Assembly: GCA_023402845.1 (NCBI GenBank)
Contig: JAEYFP010000039.1
Coordinates: 82,112-146,111, forward strand
Origin: Bacillota bacterium
GTDB lineage: Bacteria > Bacillota > Clostridia > Lachnospirales > Lachnospiraceae
Reading direction: 5' to 3'
DNA length: 64,000 bases
The position numbers were made by a program, and so were the translations under genes. Below are positions 19,549 through 27,303 of the stretch, one piece after another. The notes beneath the pieces are model-generated. The model was not told the origin of the DNA, searched no databases, and saw only the letters and a program-made list of their open reading frames with translations. Numbering within the stretch: position 1 is the stretch's first letter; every line of letters starts with the position of its first letter.

Positions 19549-20706
19549 ATGATGAAGGTTGTGATAGCAATTGATTCTTTGAAAGGCAGTCTCAATTCAA
19601 TTGATGCAGGAAATGCAATTGTAAAAGGAATTAAAAATGTTTTAGAAGATGCGGATATGATTGTTAGACCGCTCGCAGATGGCGGAGAGGGGACCGTTGA
19701 AGCATTGACCCAGGGAATGAATGGAAGACTGGTTCATGCGGCGGTAACAGGTCCTTTAGGAGAACGCGTCGATTGTATTTATGGGATTGTTGAGGAGAGC
19801 CATACTGCAATTATTGAAATGTCAGGAGCTGCCGGTATTACATTAATAGAGGAAGAAAACAGGAACCCGTTATATACAACAACCTATGGTGTAGGCGAAC
19901 TTATTATAGATGCAATACGAAACGGATGCCGGCATTTTATAGTTGGAATAGGCGGCAGCGCAACCAATGACGGCGGTATCGGCATGCTTCAGGCATTGGG
20001 GTATGAAGTACTGAATAAAAATGGCAGGCAGGTTCCGTTTGGTGCAAGGGGACTGGAAGAGATCGAAGAGATTAAGGAAGAAGGGGTAGTACGTGAATTG
20101 AAGGATTGCTCCTTTCGCATTGCATGTGATGTAACTAATCCATTGTGCGGCAAAGAAGGTTCCAGTGCAGTGTTCGGTCCTCAAAAGGGGGCAACTCCTC
20201 ATATGATTGAGCAAATGGATCAATGGCTTTCAAATTATGCTTCCTTAGTCAAAAGAAAATATCCCGCGGCTAATGCGGACGAAGAAGGTGCCGGAGCGGC
20301 AGGCGGACTGGGCTTTGCATTTTCGACCTTTACTAACGCGGTATTGGAGTCCGGTATAAAAATTGTTCTGGAGGAAACAGAATTAGAAAAATATATAAGA
20401 GATGCAGATGTTGTAATTACAGGAGAAGGCCGGCTGGATGCGCAGACGGTAATGGGAAAGGCGCCTATTGGAGTGGCCGGTATTGCGCAGAAATACGGAA
20501 AGCTGGTGATAGCCTTTTCGGGCGCTGTATCGGAAACAGCAGCAGTATGCAATTCGCATGGGATTGACGCGTTTTTTCCGATTATTCGGGAAGCGACTTC
20601 TCTTCAAGAAGCGATGGACAGTGTGAAAACAGAAAAAAATCTAAGTGCTGCTGTGGAACAGGTATTTCGTCTGCTTGTGAATGCTAAAAAAATTGTTACA
20701 GAGTAG
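19549..20706 (+). CDS. Glycerate kinase (GarK/GlxK family)
   Basis: A 385-residue class I glycerate kinase. Visible family landmarks are AIDSLKGSLNSIDAGNAI near the N-terminus, RPLADGGEGTVEAL (~residues 38-51), GIGGSATNDGGIGMLQALG (~135-153) and TGEGRLDAQTVMGKAP (~288-303). Enzymes of this class phosphorylate D-glycerate, giving 2-phosphoglycerate that enters lower glycolysis. It is the last gene of the operon and is followed by a strong intrinsic terminator. A second ATG lies one codon into the reading frame; either start is possible. Confidence 0.93.
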   Translation: MMKVVIAIDSLKGSLNSIDAGNAIVKGIKNVLEDADMIVRPLADGGEGTVEALTQGMNGRLVHAAVTGPLGERVDCIYGIVEESHTAIIEMSGAAGITLIEEENRNPLYTTTYGVGELIIDAIRNGCRHFIVGIGGSATNDGGIGMLQALGYEVLNKNGRQVPFGARGLEEIEEIKEEGVVRELKDCSFRIACDVTNPLCGKEGSSAVFGPQKGATPHMIEQMDQWLSNYASLVKRKYPAANADEEGAGAAGGLGFAFSTFTNAVLESGIKIVLEETELEKYIRDADVVITGEGRLDAQTVMGKAPIGVAGIAQKYGKLVIAFSGAVSETAAVCNSHGIDAFFPIIREATSLQEAMDSVKTEKNLSAAVEQVFRLLVNAKKIVTE

Positions 20707-20711
20707 TATAT

Positions 20712-20742
20712 AAAAAGCAACCGGTATCGGTTGCTTTTTTTT
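20712..20742 (+). terminator. Intrinsic terminator of the catabolic operon
   Basis: AAAAAGCAACCG (20712-20723) pairs with CGGTTGCTTTTT around a GTAT loop and runs into eight T (20735-20742). It is 5 bases after the glycerate kinase stop and closes the locus. Confidence 0.93.
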
Positions 20743-20777
20743 GCCCAGCTGTGTACGCCGAACAAAAGCTGTGCTGC
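20743..20777. repeat. Dispersed repeat, copy 1
   Basis: A 35-base stretch, 30 bases identical to 46454-46488; the last 17 bases (AACAAAAGCTGTGCTGC) are an exact match. It sits in the short gap between the glycerate kinase terminator and the convergent chemoreceptor gene. The second copy is in the copA leader, so this looks like a genome-dispersed intergenic element. Confidence 0.7.
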
Positions 20778-20802
20778 ATTTGCGCCATTTTCCAAATAAT
20801 TA

Positions 20803-22590
20803 TTACATCGTTTTAAATCCTGCAACAAGCTCCTGCAGCTCCTTGATGCGGCTGTTTACATTGCTGCTGACTTCTGCGATGGAAACCATCGAAGCGAGGA
20901 TTTCTTCGGAACCCGCGGAGGTTTCTTCCGTGGTGGCGGCATTTTCCTGCGCACTGGCGGAAAGGTTGCTGATATGGGAAACAACGTTGCCGCAGCTTGT
21001 ACTCATCTGCTCATTAATCTGGTTTAGGGAATCAGACTGGGCATCGATAATCTTGAGGCTGTCTGCGATTGCAATATAGTTGCCTTTTGTATCATCCACG
21101 CTTCTTGTCTGCTCCTGTATCGTATTTCTGACCGCATTACTTTGATTCTTTGCAAGGGAAGCATTATCCTGCAGTTCCTTTAACATTTCATTGATTGTGC
21201 CGACAGACTGGGAGGACTGCTCCGCCAGCTTACGGATTTCATCGGCCACAACGGCAAATCCCTTCCCGGCTTCGCCGGCTCTTGCGGCCTCGATACTGGC
21301 ATTCAGTGAAAGCAGGTTGGTCTGTTCTGCAATTTCTGAAATCAGTGTACTGGCCTCGCCGATCCGGTCTGCACTGGAATTGATTTTATCAATCACATCC
21401 AGAATGCCGAAAAAGATGTTCTGGCTGCCTTCATTCACCTCCGACAGCACATTGACGACTCTAAGGCCCTCCATACTGGCCTTGTTGATTTGTTTGGAGG
21501 CCTTTAAAAGAAGCTCACCACCCTCTGCGTTCCTTTCAATTGCCTGTTCCAGATTGCTGATTTCCGCCGCGGATTTTTCTGTATCGGTAGCCTGCGAGGT
21601 GGCGGAGCCAGCGATCTCTTCGATTGCTTTTGCGATCTCACCGGTAGCCACACTCACTTCATCGGTGCTGCGGACCATGGTCTGGGCAGAATTGCTGATT
21701 TCCGCTGAAGCCCCCACAATCTGACCAACGATTTCCTGAAAGGAAGCAAGTACAGTATTAAATGAAACAGATAATTTACCAAGTTCATCCCTGCTGTCTA
21801 ACAAAAGGGGCTGCTGAGCAAGATTTTTTGCAGCCAGCGTGTTCATGCTGTCCGTAATAAGATTGATGTGTTTTCTTAAATAATGAATTGTGATCATGGC
21901 AATAATAAGAATTACAAAAATTAGACAGACCGATCCTATGGTCACCTGAATCAGATTGCTTCGTATAGAAGTTTCAAGCTGTTTCGCACTGTAATCGCTG
22001 TAGAGCGTAAGTAAATCCTGCATTTCATCAAGGCACGTCCTTGCAGCGTCAAAGGAATTTATCATCAGGTTATAATCGCCCTCGCCCGTTTCCGGATTAT
22101 AGGCTGCCTGCCATGCGGCAAAATTCGTATTGAAATCATCCAAAAGCATTTGAATGGTTTTATCTTTTTGCAAAAACCCATTCGGATCTTCGGCTGCTTC
22201 GGAGCCGTTAATCAGTACAAAGAGGTTGTGCGGCGTATAAAAATTCAACAATTGGGGTTTATCTGACAAATATTCGAGAAGCTGATTGGCATTATCCGTT
22301 GCCTGCTGCGCATTTTCTTTGTAAGTATCATACAGTTCGGGCGATATTGTCTCGGCGCCCTTTCTCATGGAATTGATCCGTTCGGCTGTTTCGAGGGCCT
22401 GGTAAAAATCCCTGTCGCTGCTCAACAGTGTAGAATGTGTTAAATAGAGGCTGTTGTAAAAAATTTCTTTGCTTTCCCCGTAAGTGGAATTGACTGTCCT
22501 GTAGAAGAGAAGCAGCAGTGCACACAGTGCAATTGTCATGGGCAATACAATAATAAGAAGTTTACTTCTGATTGATAGGTGTTTGAACAT
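20803..22590 (-). CDS. Methyl-accepting chemotaxis protein
   Basis: A 595-residue chemoreceptor. The ATG at 22590 is chosen because GGGGGAT (22597-22603) is then 8 bases upstream; in-frame ATGs at 22596 and 22605 are too close to or upstream of it. Transmembrane helix at ~11-31, periplasm-facing helical sensor (~32-195), second helix ~200-222, HAMP, then the signalling coiled coil with tip LLSLNASIEAARAGEAGKGF. The sensor is short and helical, unlike the Cache receptor at 4094-6142, so it detects a different cue. A good sigma-A promoter is present upstream. The gene is divergent from the MalT-like regulator. Confidence 0.92.
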   Translation of the reverse strand: MFKHLSIRSKLLIIVLPMTIALCALLLLFYRTVNSTYGESKEIFYNSLYLTHSTLLSSDRDFYQALETAERINSMRKGAETISPELYDTYKENAQQATDNANQLLEYLSDKPQLLNFYTPHNLFVLINGSEAAEDPNGFLQKDKTIQMLLDDFNTNFAAWQAAYNPETGEGDYNLMINSFDAARTCLDEMQDLLTLYSDYSAKQLETSIRSNLIQVTIGSVCLIFVILIIAMITIHYLRKHINLITDSMNTLAAKNLAQQPLLLDSRDELGKLSVSFNTVLASFQEIVGQIVGASAEISNSAQTMVRSTDEVSVATGEIAKAIEEIAGSATSQATDTEKSAAEISNLEQAIERNAEGGELLLKASKQINKASMEGLRVVNVLSEVNEGSQNIFFGILDVIDKINSSADRIGEASTLISEIAEQTNLLSLNASIEAARAGEAGKGFAVVADEIRKLAEQSSQSVGTINEMLKELQDNASLAKNQSNAVRNTIQEQTRSVDDTKGNYIAIADSLKIIDAQSDSLNQINEQMSTSCGNVVSHISNLSASAQENAATTEETSAGSEEILASMVSIAEVSSNVNSRIKELQELVAGFKTM

Positions 22591-22646
22591 TCGCATATCC
22601 CCCATATATTTTAATATGTTGTAAAAATAGTAACAAATACAACTTA

Positions 22647-22675
22647 ATTATAACATTTCAGGGAGACACTGGCAA
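22647..22675 (-). promoter_or_regulatory. Sigma-A promoter for chemoreceptor gene
   Basis: On the minus strand TTGCCA (22670-22675), a 17-base spacer and perfect TATAAT (22647-22652) stand about 57 bases upstream of the start codon. Confidence 0.8.
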
Positions 22676-22740
22676 TTAAAATTTAAAAAATTTGTAAGTT
22701 CATGTCGGTTTACATCATAAAAAGGTGAATTTCCTTTATG

Positions 22741-22769
22741 TTGAAATCTTCCATAAATTAGTCTATTAT
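22741..22769 (+). promoter_or_regulatory. Sigma-A promoter for MalT-like regulator
   Basis: TTGAAA (22741-22746), a 17-base spacer and TATTAT (22764-22769) lie 46 bases before the regulator start. Confidence 0.7.
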
Positions 22770-22815
22770 AAAATTATGAATGCAACATGCCTATCAAAAT
22801 AAACAGGAGAGTTCT

Positions 22816-25299
22816 ATGCCAAGAGGAAAAAAGGATATCAATGAGCTGTATTATTTTTCGAAACAATTGAGAATGAGGGTCAACGGAATTGACAAATATC
22901 CATTGACGGTTGTGGAGGCGCCGTCCGGTTATGGGAAAACGACTGTTGTGCGGGAGCATCTGAAGGAGTATGCCGGTACGCCGATCCGCACATGCTGGTA
23001 TACGTGTATGGGTGAGGCTCCCGCCAAAACGTGGAACGGTATCTGTGAGCTGTTTTTGGAAGTAGACAGTGCGGCCTCCGAGGAACTGAAAAAGCTTGGG
23101 CCTCCGACGCCGGACAGTCTGGCGGACCTTGTGCTCGTTTTGCGTAAAATTCGCTGCCAGAGCGAAACATTTTTTGTAATTGATAATTATCAGCTTTTTA
23201 CGAGTGAACTCAAACGCCAGATGATAAACGCCTTTTCCGTTCATGGCAACGACAGGCTGCACATGATTTTTATTACGCAGCCGTTCGGAGAAAAGCCGGA
23301 GGATACGGTTCATCATGCAAATGTTTATCAGATCGGTCATGACGACCTCATGTTTGATAAAGAGGGGATTCGTGTCTATTTTCGGATGTTCGGCTTAACA
23401 CTCTCGGAGGGGGAACTGGAAAGCATCTTTAGCAGCACGGAGGGCTGGGTGGCCGCGATCCGGCTGCAGATGCTCAATTATCAGCAGAGAGGGATGATTG
23501 AACATACGGGGGATATCGAGCAGCTGATTAAAATCGCCGTCTGGAACAAGCTCTCAACCGAGGAAAAGAAATTCTTCATGTCCGTATCTGTGCTTGACTG
23601 CTTTACGACAAAGCAGGCTCAGATGATGATGGAAGAAGAACTGCTGCCCGATTATATTATAAAGCAGCTGGAAAATAACAGCTTTATCCGCTATTTTCCG
23701 GAAAAAGATCTCTATTATATGCACAGCATTTTTCAGGATTATCTGCGGAACCGCTTTTATAACCATCAGCCGGAGGAATTTCAGAAGATTATTTTGCACA
23801 GAGCAGGGAATGCCTGTGCCGCTTCGGCTCAGTACTATCCTGCGGCACGCTTTTATTATGAGGTTTCAGACTTTGAAGCTATTTTATCACTGCCCTTTGA
23901 TTCTGTATATCTCAACAATCAAAAAGAAAAAGCAATTTTGGAATTTATTGCGGAACTCGTACAGGTTTGCCCGGAAAAAATTTTGCGCAGACATCCGATG
24001 ACGACAATCGGCTTTGCATTCCAGCTGTTTATGGGAGGCTGGTATGCACCCTTTGGAAAGCTGAGCCGCCTGCTTGCTTCTGTCATTGAAATGCCGGAGG
24101 GAATCGGTGAGGAGGAGCTTCATCGGATCAAGGGGGAATTTGCGCTGCTCACTTCCTTTACCGCTTATAATGATATTCAGAAAATGAGTGAAGGGCATAA
24201 AGAGGCGATGAAGCATCTGGACAGTCCAAGCCGGTTTTTGCTGCCGACGACACCGTGGACCTTTATGAATATTTCTGTCCTGACAATGTATTGGAGCAAA
24301 ACAGGAGAACTGGAAAAAGAGCTGGGCTATATGGACGAATGTATGCCGTATTATTCGAAGCTGGCAAGAGGACATGGCACCGGCGCAGACAGCGTCATGC
24401 GCGCCGAAGCCATGCTGCTCAGAGGAGAGGATGCGAAAGCAGAGGCGCTCTGCCACAAGACCATTTATCTGGGCAGCGAGCAGCGTCAGACAGCCCTTTG
24501 TATCTGCGCGGAGCTGCTGTTGGCCCGTATTGCGATGCTGCGGGGCGATGAGGAACGGTATCGTGCGGCTCTGGAAAATATGAGACGGTATACCGATGCC
24601 AGGCCGGAACGGTTTCTGTTGCGCATCGCGGAGCTTTGCAGGGCATCGCTTTCTCTCACGCTTGGAGATACGAAGGAGATGGAGGGCTGGCTGTATGATC
24701 CGGAGAGCATTAAGAAAGTACTCTATGCACCGGCATTGCCGCAGGGAAACGTGCTGTATGCCAAGCAGTTATTATTAAACAAACAATATAACGAGCTGTA
24801 TGGGCTGTCGGAACCGATGATAGGGCTGTCGGGAAAAATGAATTATCTGCTTCCGCAGGTCTACCATCTGATTTACCTTGCGGTTGCCCGGCATGCACAG
24901 GGGCAGCACCGGGAAGCACAGGAAACATTATCCAGAGCGCTTGCGATGGCACTTCCCGATCAGGTTTATCTGCCGTTTGCCGAACATGGGGAAGCATTAC
25001 TGCCGCTTTTGGAATTTGCCCGGACGGGTTCTTACAAAGAGGCGCTTGATCAGGTGATCGGGCTCGCAGGACGGCAGGAGGCCGGAATGAAGGCGATCAG
25101 GAAGAAGCTCAACCGCTCCAAATCCCCATTGACACCCAGAGAGCGCGATATTGCGCTGCTCGCGAAAGAACGCTTAAGTGCGAGAGAAATCTCGGAAACG
25201 CTTTTCATTACGGAGTCCACCGTCAGGAGTGCCTTGAAGAAAATCTACAGTAAGCTGAATATTCACGCAAAATCCGAGTTGTCTGGAGTGGAATTTTGA
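22816..25299 (+). CDS. MalT-like ATP-dependent LuxR family regulator
   Basis: An 827-residue STAND-type transcription factor. Walker A is EAPSGYGKTTVV (~residues 34-45), with a Walker B-like FFVIDNYQLF (~117-126), then a long helical TPR-like sensor region (~330-740) and a C-terminal LuxR helix-turn-helix (LTPRERDIALLAKERLSARE, ~771-790). Start ATG 22816 has CAGGAGAG 4 bases upstream; an in-frame upstream ATG at 22780 lacks a site. The class is activated by ATP plus an inducer, as MalT is by maltotriose. No sugar genes adjoin it; its target may be the downstream lipoprotein gene or a distant operon. Confidence 0.9.
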   Translation: MPRGKKDINELYYFSKQLRMRVNGIDKYPLTVVEAPSGYGKTTVVREHLKEYAGTPIRTCWYTCMGEAPAKTWNGICELFLEVDSAASEELKKLGPPTPDSLADLVLVLRKIRCQSETFFVIDNYQLFTSELKRQMINAFSVHGNDRLHMIFITQPFGEKPEDTVHHANVYQIGHDDLMFDKEGIRVYFRMFGLTLSEGELESIFSSTEGWVAAIRLQMLNYQQRGMIEHTGDIEQLIKIAVWNKLSTEEKKFFMSVSVLDCFTTKQAQMMMEEELLPDYIIKQLENNSFIRYFPEKDLYYMHSIFQDYLRNRFYNHQPEEFQKIILHRAGNACAASAQYYPAARFYYEVSDFEAILSLPFDSVYLNNQKEKAILEFIAELVQVCPEKILRRHPMTTIGFAFQLFMGGWYAPFGKLSRLLASVIEMPEGIGEEELHRIKGEFALLTSFTAYNDIQKMSEGHKEAMKHLDSPSRFLLPTTPWTFMNISVLTMYWSKTGELEKELGYMDECMPYYSKLARGHGTGADSVMRAEAMLLRGEDAKAEALCHKTIYLGSEQRQTALCICAELLLARIAMLRGDEERYRAALENMRRYTDARPERFLLRIAELCRASLSLTLGDTKEMEGWLYDPESIKKVLYAPALPQGNVLYAKQLLLNKQYNELYGLSEPMIGLSGKMNYLLPQVYHLIYLAVARHAQGQHREAQETLSRALAMALPDQVYLPFAEHGEALLPLLEFARTGSYKEALDQVIGLAGRQEAGMKAIRKKLNRSKSPLTPRERDIALLAKERLSAREISETLFITESTVRSALKKIYSKLNIHAKSELSGVEF

Positions 25300-25314
25300 T
25301 GCCTGGATAAATCA

Positions 25315-25331
25315 CCCCCCAAAATGGGGGG
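25315..25331. other. CCCCCC/GGGGGG hairpin downstream of regulator
   Basis: Six C (25315-25320) and six G (25326-25331) face each other across AAAAT, 15 bases after the MalT-like stop. There is no T-run, so it is either a weak terminator or an operator-like dyad upstream of the lipoprotein gene. Confidence 0.4.
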
Positions 25332-25413
25332 ATACATACAAAGTAAGTCATAGTATTATAATGATATAATGATTTTTTTGTGCGATTTTGTAATTTAGGA
25401 TGAGGAGGATAGG

Positions 25414-26493
25414 ATGATGGAGAAGAAAAAGAAGATATTATTGCTGCTGCTGACAGCGGGAATGCTCCTTTTGTTTGTCGGCTGCGGAAAAGAGGATGCG
25501 GTAGAGGCTGAAAACCAGGGACTTAATCAAGGACTTAAGGTTGAGGAGGAGGCTGCGCCGGTTATCATTTCTACCGAGGTCAGTGAGCTGTATCAGAGTC
25601 AGACACTGATGATGGAGATGCTTGTGAATGAGGACTGTGTGATTGAAGATACGGGTGATACGGTCATGATAGCTACACCCGACGGCTTTGCACAGGTCGG
25701 TGTTTCCTTTATACCGGGTATTCAGAATTTAGGGGCAACTGCGGAGCTGATTCCGGCTGTTCTTGAAAGTAATAATGGGGTTCCCCAGGAAGTCAAGGAT
25801 GGTGTGATCTTCGGTGAACGCGCAAAGCATTGCACTTATACAATACCGGATGAGGAGGGGGGCGCAGTTCAGGGATTTTTTGCTACCGCAATTGTCAACT
25901 CTTCCCTTTATATGCTGGATGTGGAGTTTGCAATGGATTGTACCGATGAGGATGCGGAGCTGATTACGAATGTGTTTTCGTCTATGAATGTTCTGACACC
26001 GACAAGTGTCAACCAGGAGGCAAAAACGGCAACCTATGAAACAAAATATCCGGAAGCCAAGCCTGCAAAGGCTGCTGAGAAAACCTATCAGCCGGTTGTG
26101 GAATGGGTATATTTGCCCTACTACTATTACGCATGGGATTATGACTTTGATTACAGTACCTATGATTCGGCATTTTATGAGCCGGACTGGAATTATTATA
26201 CGGATGGAAACTGGTGGAGCTGGTCATGGGATGAGGACGGCAGCTGGGGCTTCTATGATGAATATGGTGATTGGTATGCGGAGGATTACTACAGCTACTA
26301 TGACGATTATTATGATTATGATCCTTACAGCGATCCGGGCGATTATTATTATGAGGAGGAATACAGTGATCCCGGCGACTACTATTACGAGGAGGAATAC
26401 AGCGATCCGGGCGATTATTATTATGAGGAGGAATACAGCGATCCCGGCGACTATTACGAGGAGTCGTATGACGACTATGGGGATTACTATTAA
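25414..26493 (+). CDS. Lipoprotein with acidic Tyr/Asp-rich repeat tail
   Basis: A 359-residue secreted lipoprotein: signal peptide with lipobox FVGC (Cys25), a folded middle region (~40-205) with no family I can name, then a low-complexity tail from ~residue 230 very rich in Tyr, Asp, Glu and Trp. The end is built of 12-residue repeats YSDPGDYYYEEE (three full copies from residue 305, then a shortened one). GAGGAGGA precedes two adjacent ATGs (25414 and 25417). A surface-exposed, strongly acidic and aromatic tail could bind cations, cell-wall polymer or an extracellular ligand; function is unknown. The tail is well conserved as coding repeat because third-position changes dominate between copies. 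Confidence 0.85.
   Translation: MMEKKKKILLLLLTAGMLLLFVGCGKEDAVEAENQGLNQGLKVEEEAAPVIISTEVSELYQSQTLMMEMLVNEDCVIEDTGDTVMIATPDGFAQVGVSFIPGIQNLGATAELIPAVLESNNGVPQEVKDGVIFGERAKHCTYTIPDEEGGAVQGFFATAIVNSSLYMLDVEFAMDCTDEDAELITNVFSSMNVLTPTSVNQEAKTATYETKYPEAKPAKAAEKTYQPVVEWVYLPYYYYAWDYDFDYSTYDSAFYEPDWNYYTDGNWWSWSWDEDGSWGFYDEYGDWYAEDYYSYYDDYYDYDPYSDPGDYYYEEEYSDPGDYYYEEEYSDPGDYYYEEEYSDPGDYYEESYDDYGDYY
26326..26466 (+). repeat. 36-bp in-frame tandem repeats
   Basis: Three 36-base units (26326-26361, 26362-26397, 26398-26433) and a 33-base shortened fourth unit encode the YSDPGDYYYEEE repeats. Differences between units are nearly all silent (for example GATCCGGGC against GATCCCGGC), showing selection on the peptide. 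Units 1 and 3 share one codon pattern and unit 2 another. Confidence 0.9.
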
Positions 26494-26516
26494 AAAGCTG
26501 CTATTCTGCTTCCGGC

Positions 26517-26545
26517 TTGCATTCTGTCTTTCTATGATTTATACT
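26517..26545 (+). promoter_or_regulatory. Sigma-A promoter for peroxiredoxin gene
   Basis: TTGCAT (26517-26522), 17-base spacer, TATACT (26540-26545), about 87 bases upstream of the start codon and after the lipoprotein stop. Confidence 0.65.
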
Positions 26546-26632
26546 GATTACGACATATGTTATTCATCTCCCGGATACGGGGGATTTAACTGAAGCGAAA
26601 TCAATTTGCTCACTATTGAAGGAGGAAACCGT

Positions 26633-27088
26633 ATGCTGCAAACAGGAAGTAAGGCACCCGCATTTACGCTGCCCAATCAGGATGGAAAGGAGATTTCCCT
26701 TTCCGATTATAAAGGTCAGAAGGTGGTTTTATATTTTTATCCAAAGGACGATACACCGGGCTGTACAAAGCAGGCATGTAACTTTTCAGAACTGTATCCC
26801 GATTTTATGGAAAAAGGTGCGGTTGTTTTAGGAGTCAGCAAGGACTCGGTGGATTCCCATAAAAAATTTGCTCAAAAGTATCATCTCTCCTTTACGCTGC
26901 TGTCTGATCCGGAATTAACAGCGATTCAGGCATATGACGTATGGCAGGAAAAAAATGCGTACGGCAAAAAGTCAATGGGTGTTGTCAGGACGACCTATCT
27001 GATCGATGAGGAGGGAATGATAGCAAAAGCATTTTCTAAAGTGAATGCCGAAGAAAACCCAATGGATATGCTAAAAGAGCTCTCTTAA
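26633..27088 (+). CDS. bcp: Thioredoxin-dependent thiol peroxidase (BCP/PrxQ)
   Basis: A 151-residue cytosolic peroxiredoxin. The peroxidatic Cys44 lies in DDTPGCTKQAC and the resolving Cys49 is five residues later, the pattern of atypical 2-Cys PrxQ/BCP enzymes, which reduce hydroperoxides with electrons from thioredoxin. The ATG at 26633 has AAGGAGGA 6 bases upstream; an in-frame ATG 27 bases earlier lacks a site. Length is normal. It appears to have its own promoter and to be monocistronic. In an anaerobe it would help detoxify peroxides. Confidence 0.95.
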   Translation: MLQTGSKAPAFTLPNQDGKEISLSDYKGQKVVLYFYPKDDTPGCTKQACNFSELYPDFMEKGAVVLGVSKDSVDSHKKFAQKYHLSFTLLSDPELTAIQAYDVWQEKNAYGKKSMGVVRTTYLIDEEGMIAKAFSKVNAEENPMDMLKELS

Positions 27089-27179
27089 TTTACTAAATAT
27101 TGTTATAGAATTTATTGGATGTCAAGATATAGGTATACTTTTTCATAAAAGTAGTTTATAATATAATAAATGGATACAG

Positions 27180-27215
27180 ATAGAACTTCCAAAAGGAGGT
27201 TCTATTTGTTTGTTT
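27180..27215 (+). terminator. Hairpin with T-rich tail upstream of dacA-like gene
   Basis: ATAGAACTTCC (27180-27190) pairs with GGAGGTTCTAT (27195-27205, one G-T pair) and runs into TTGTTTGTTT. It lies 92 bases after the peroxiredoxin gene and 88 before the carboxypeptidase gene. A TATAAT (27157-27162) sits just upstream, so it may be the end of a short leader rather than the peroxiredoxin terminator. Confidence 0.55.
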
Positions 27216-27303
27216 CGGCAGGATATTGATGCCGCCATTTTTTGTATTGAACAGACAGAAAGGATTATCACTGATATCAGAAGCAAATACAGGGAGTAAA
27301 TAA

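Noticed and set aside
26326..26466. CRISPR-like regular repeats
   Set aside because: The 36-base units are contiguous with no spacers and lie inside a coding frame.
26006..26593. 195-residue frame over the lipoprotein tail
   Set aside because: It is an alternative frame kept open by the repetitive DNA; the lipoprotein frame has signal peptide and ribosome site.
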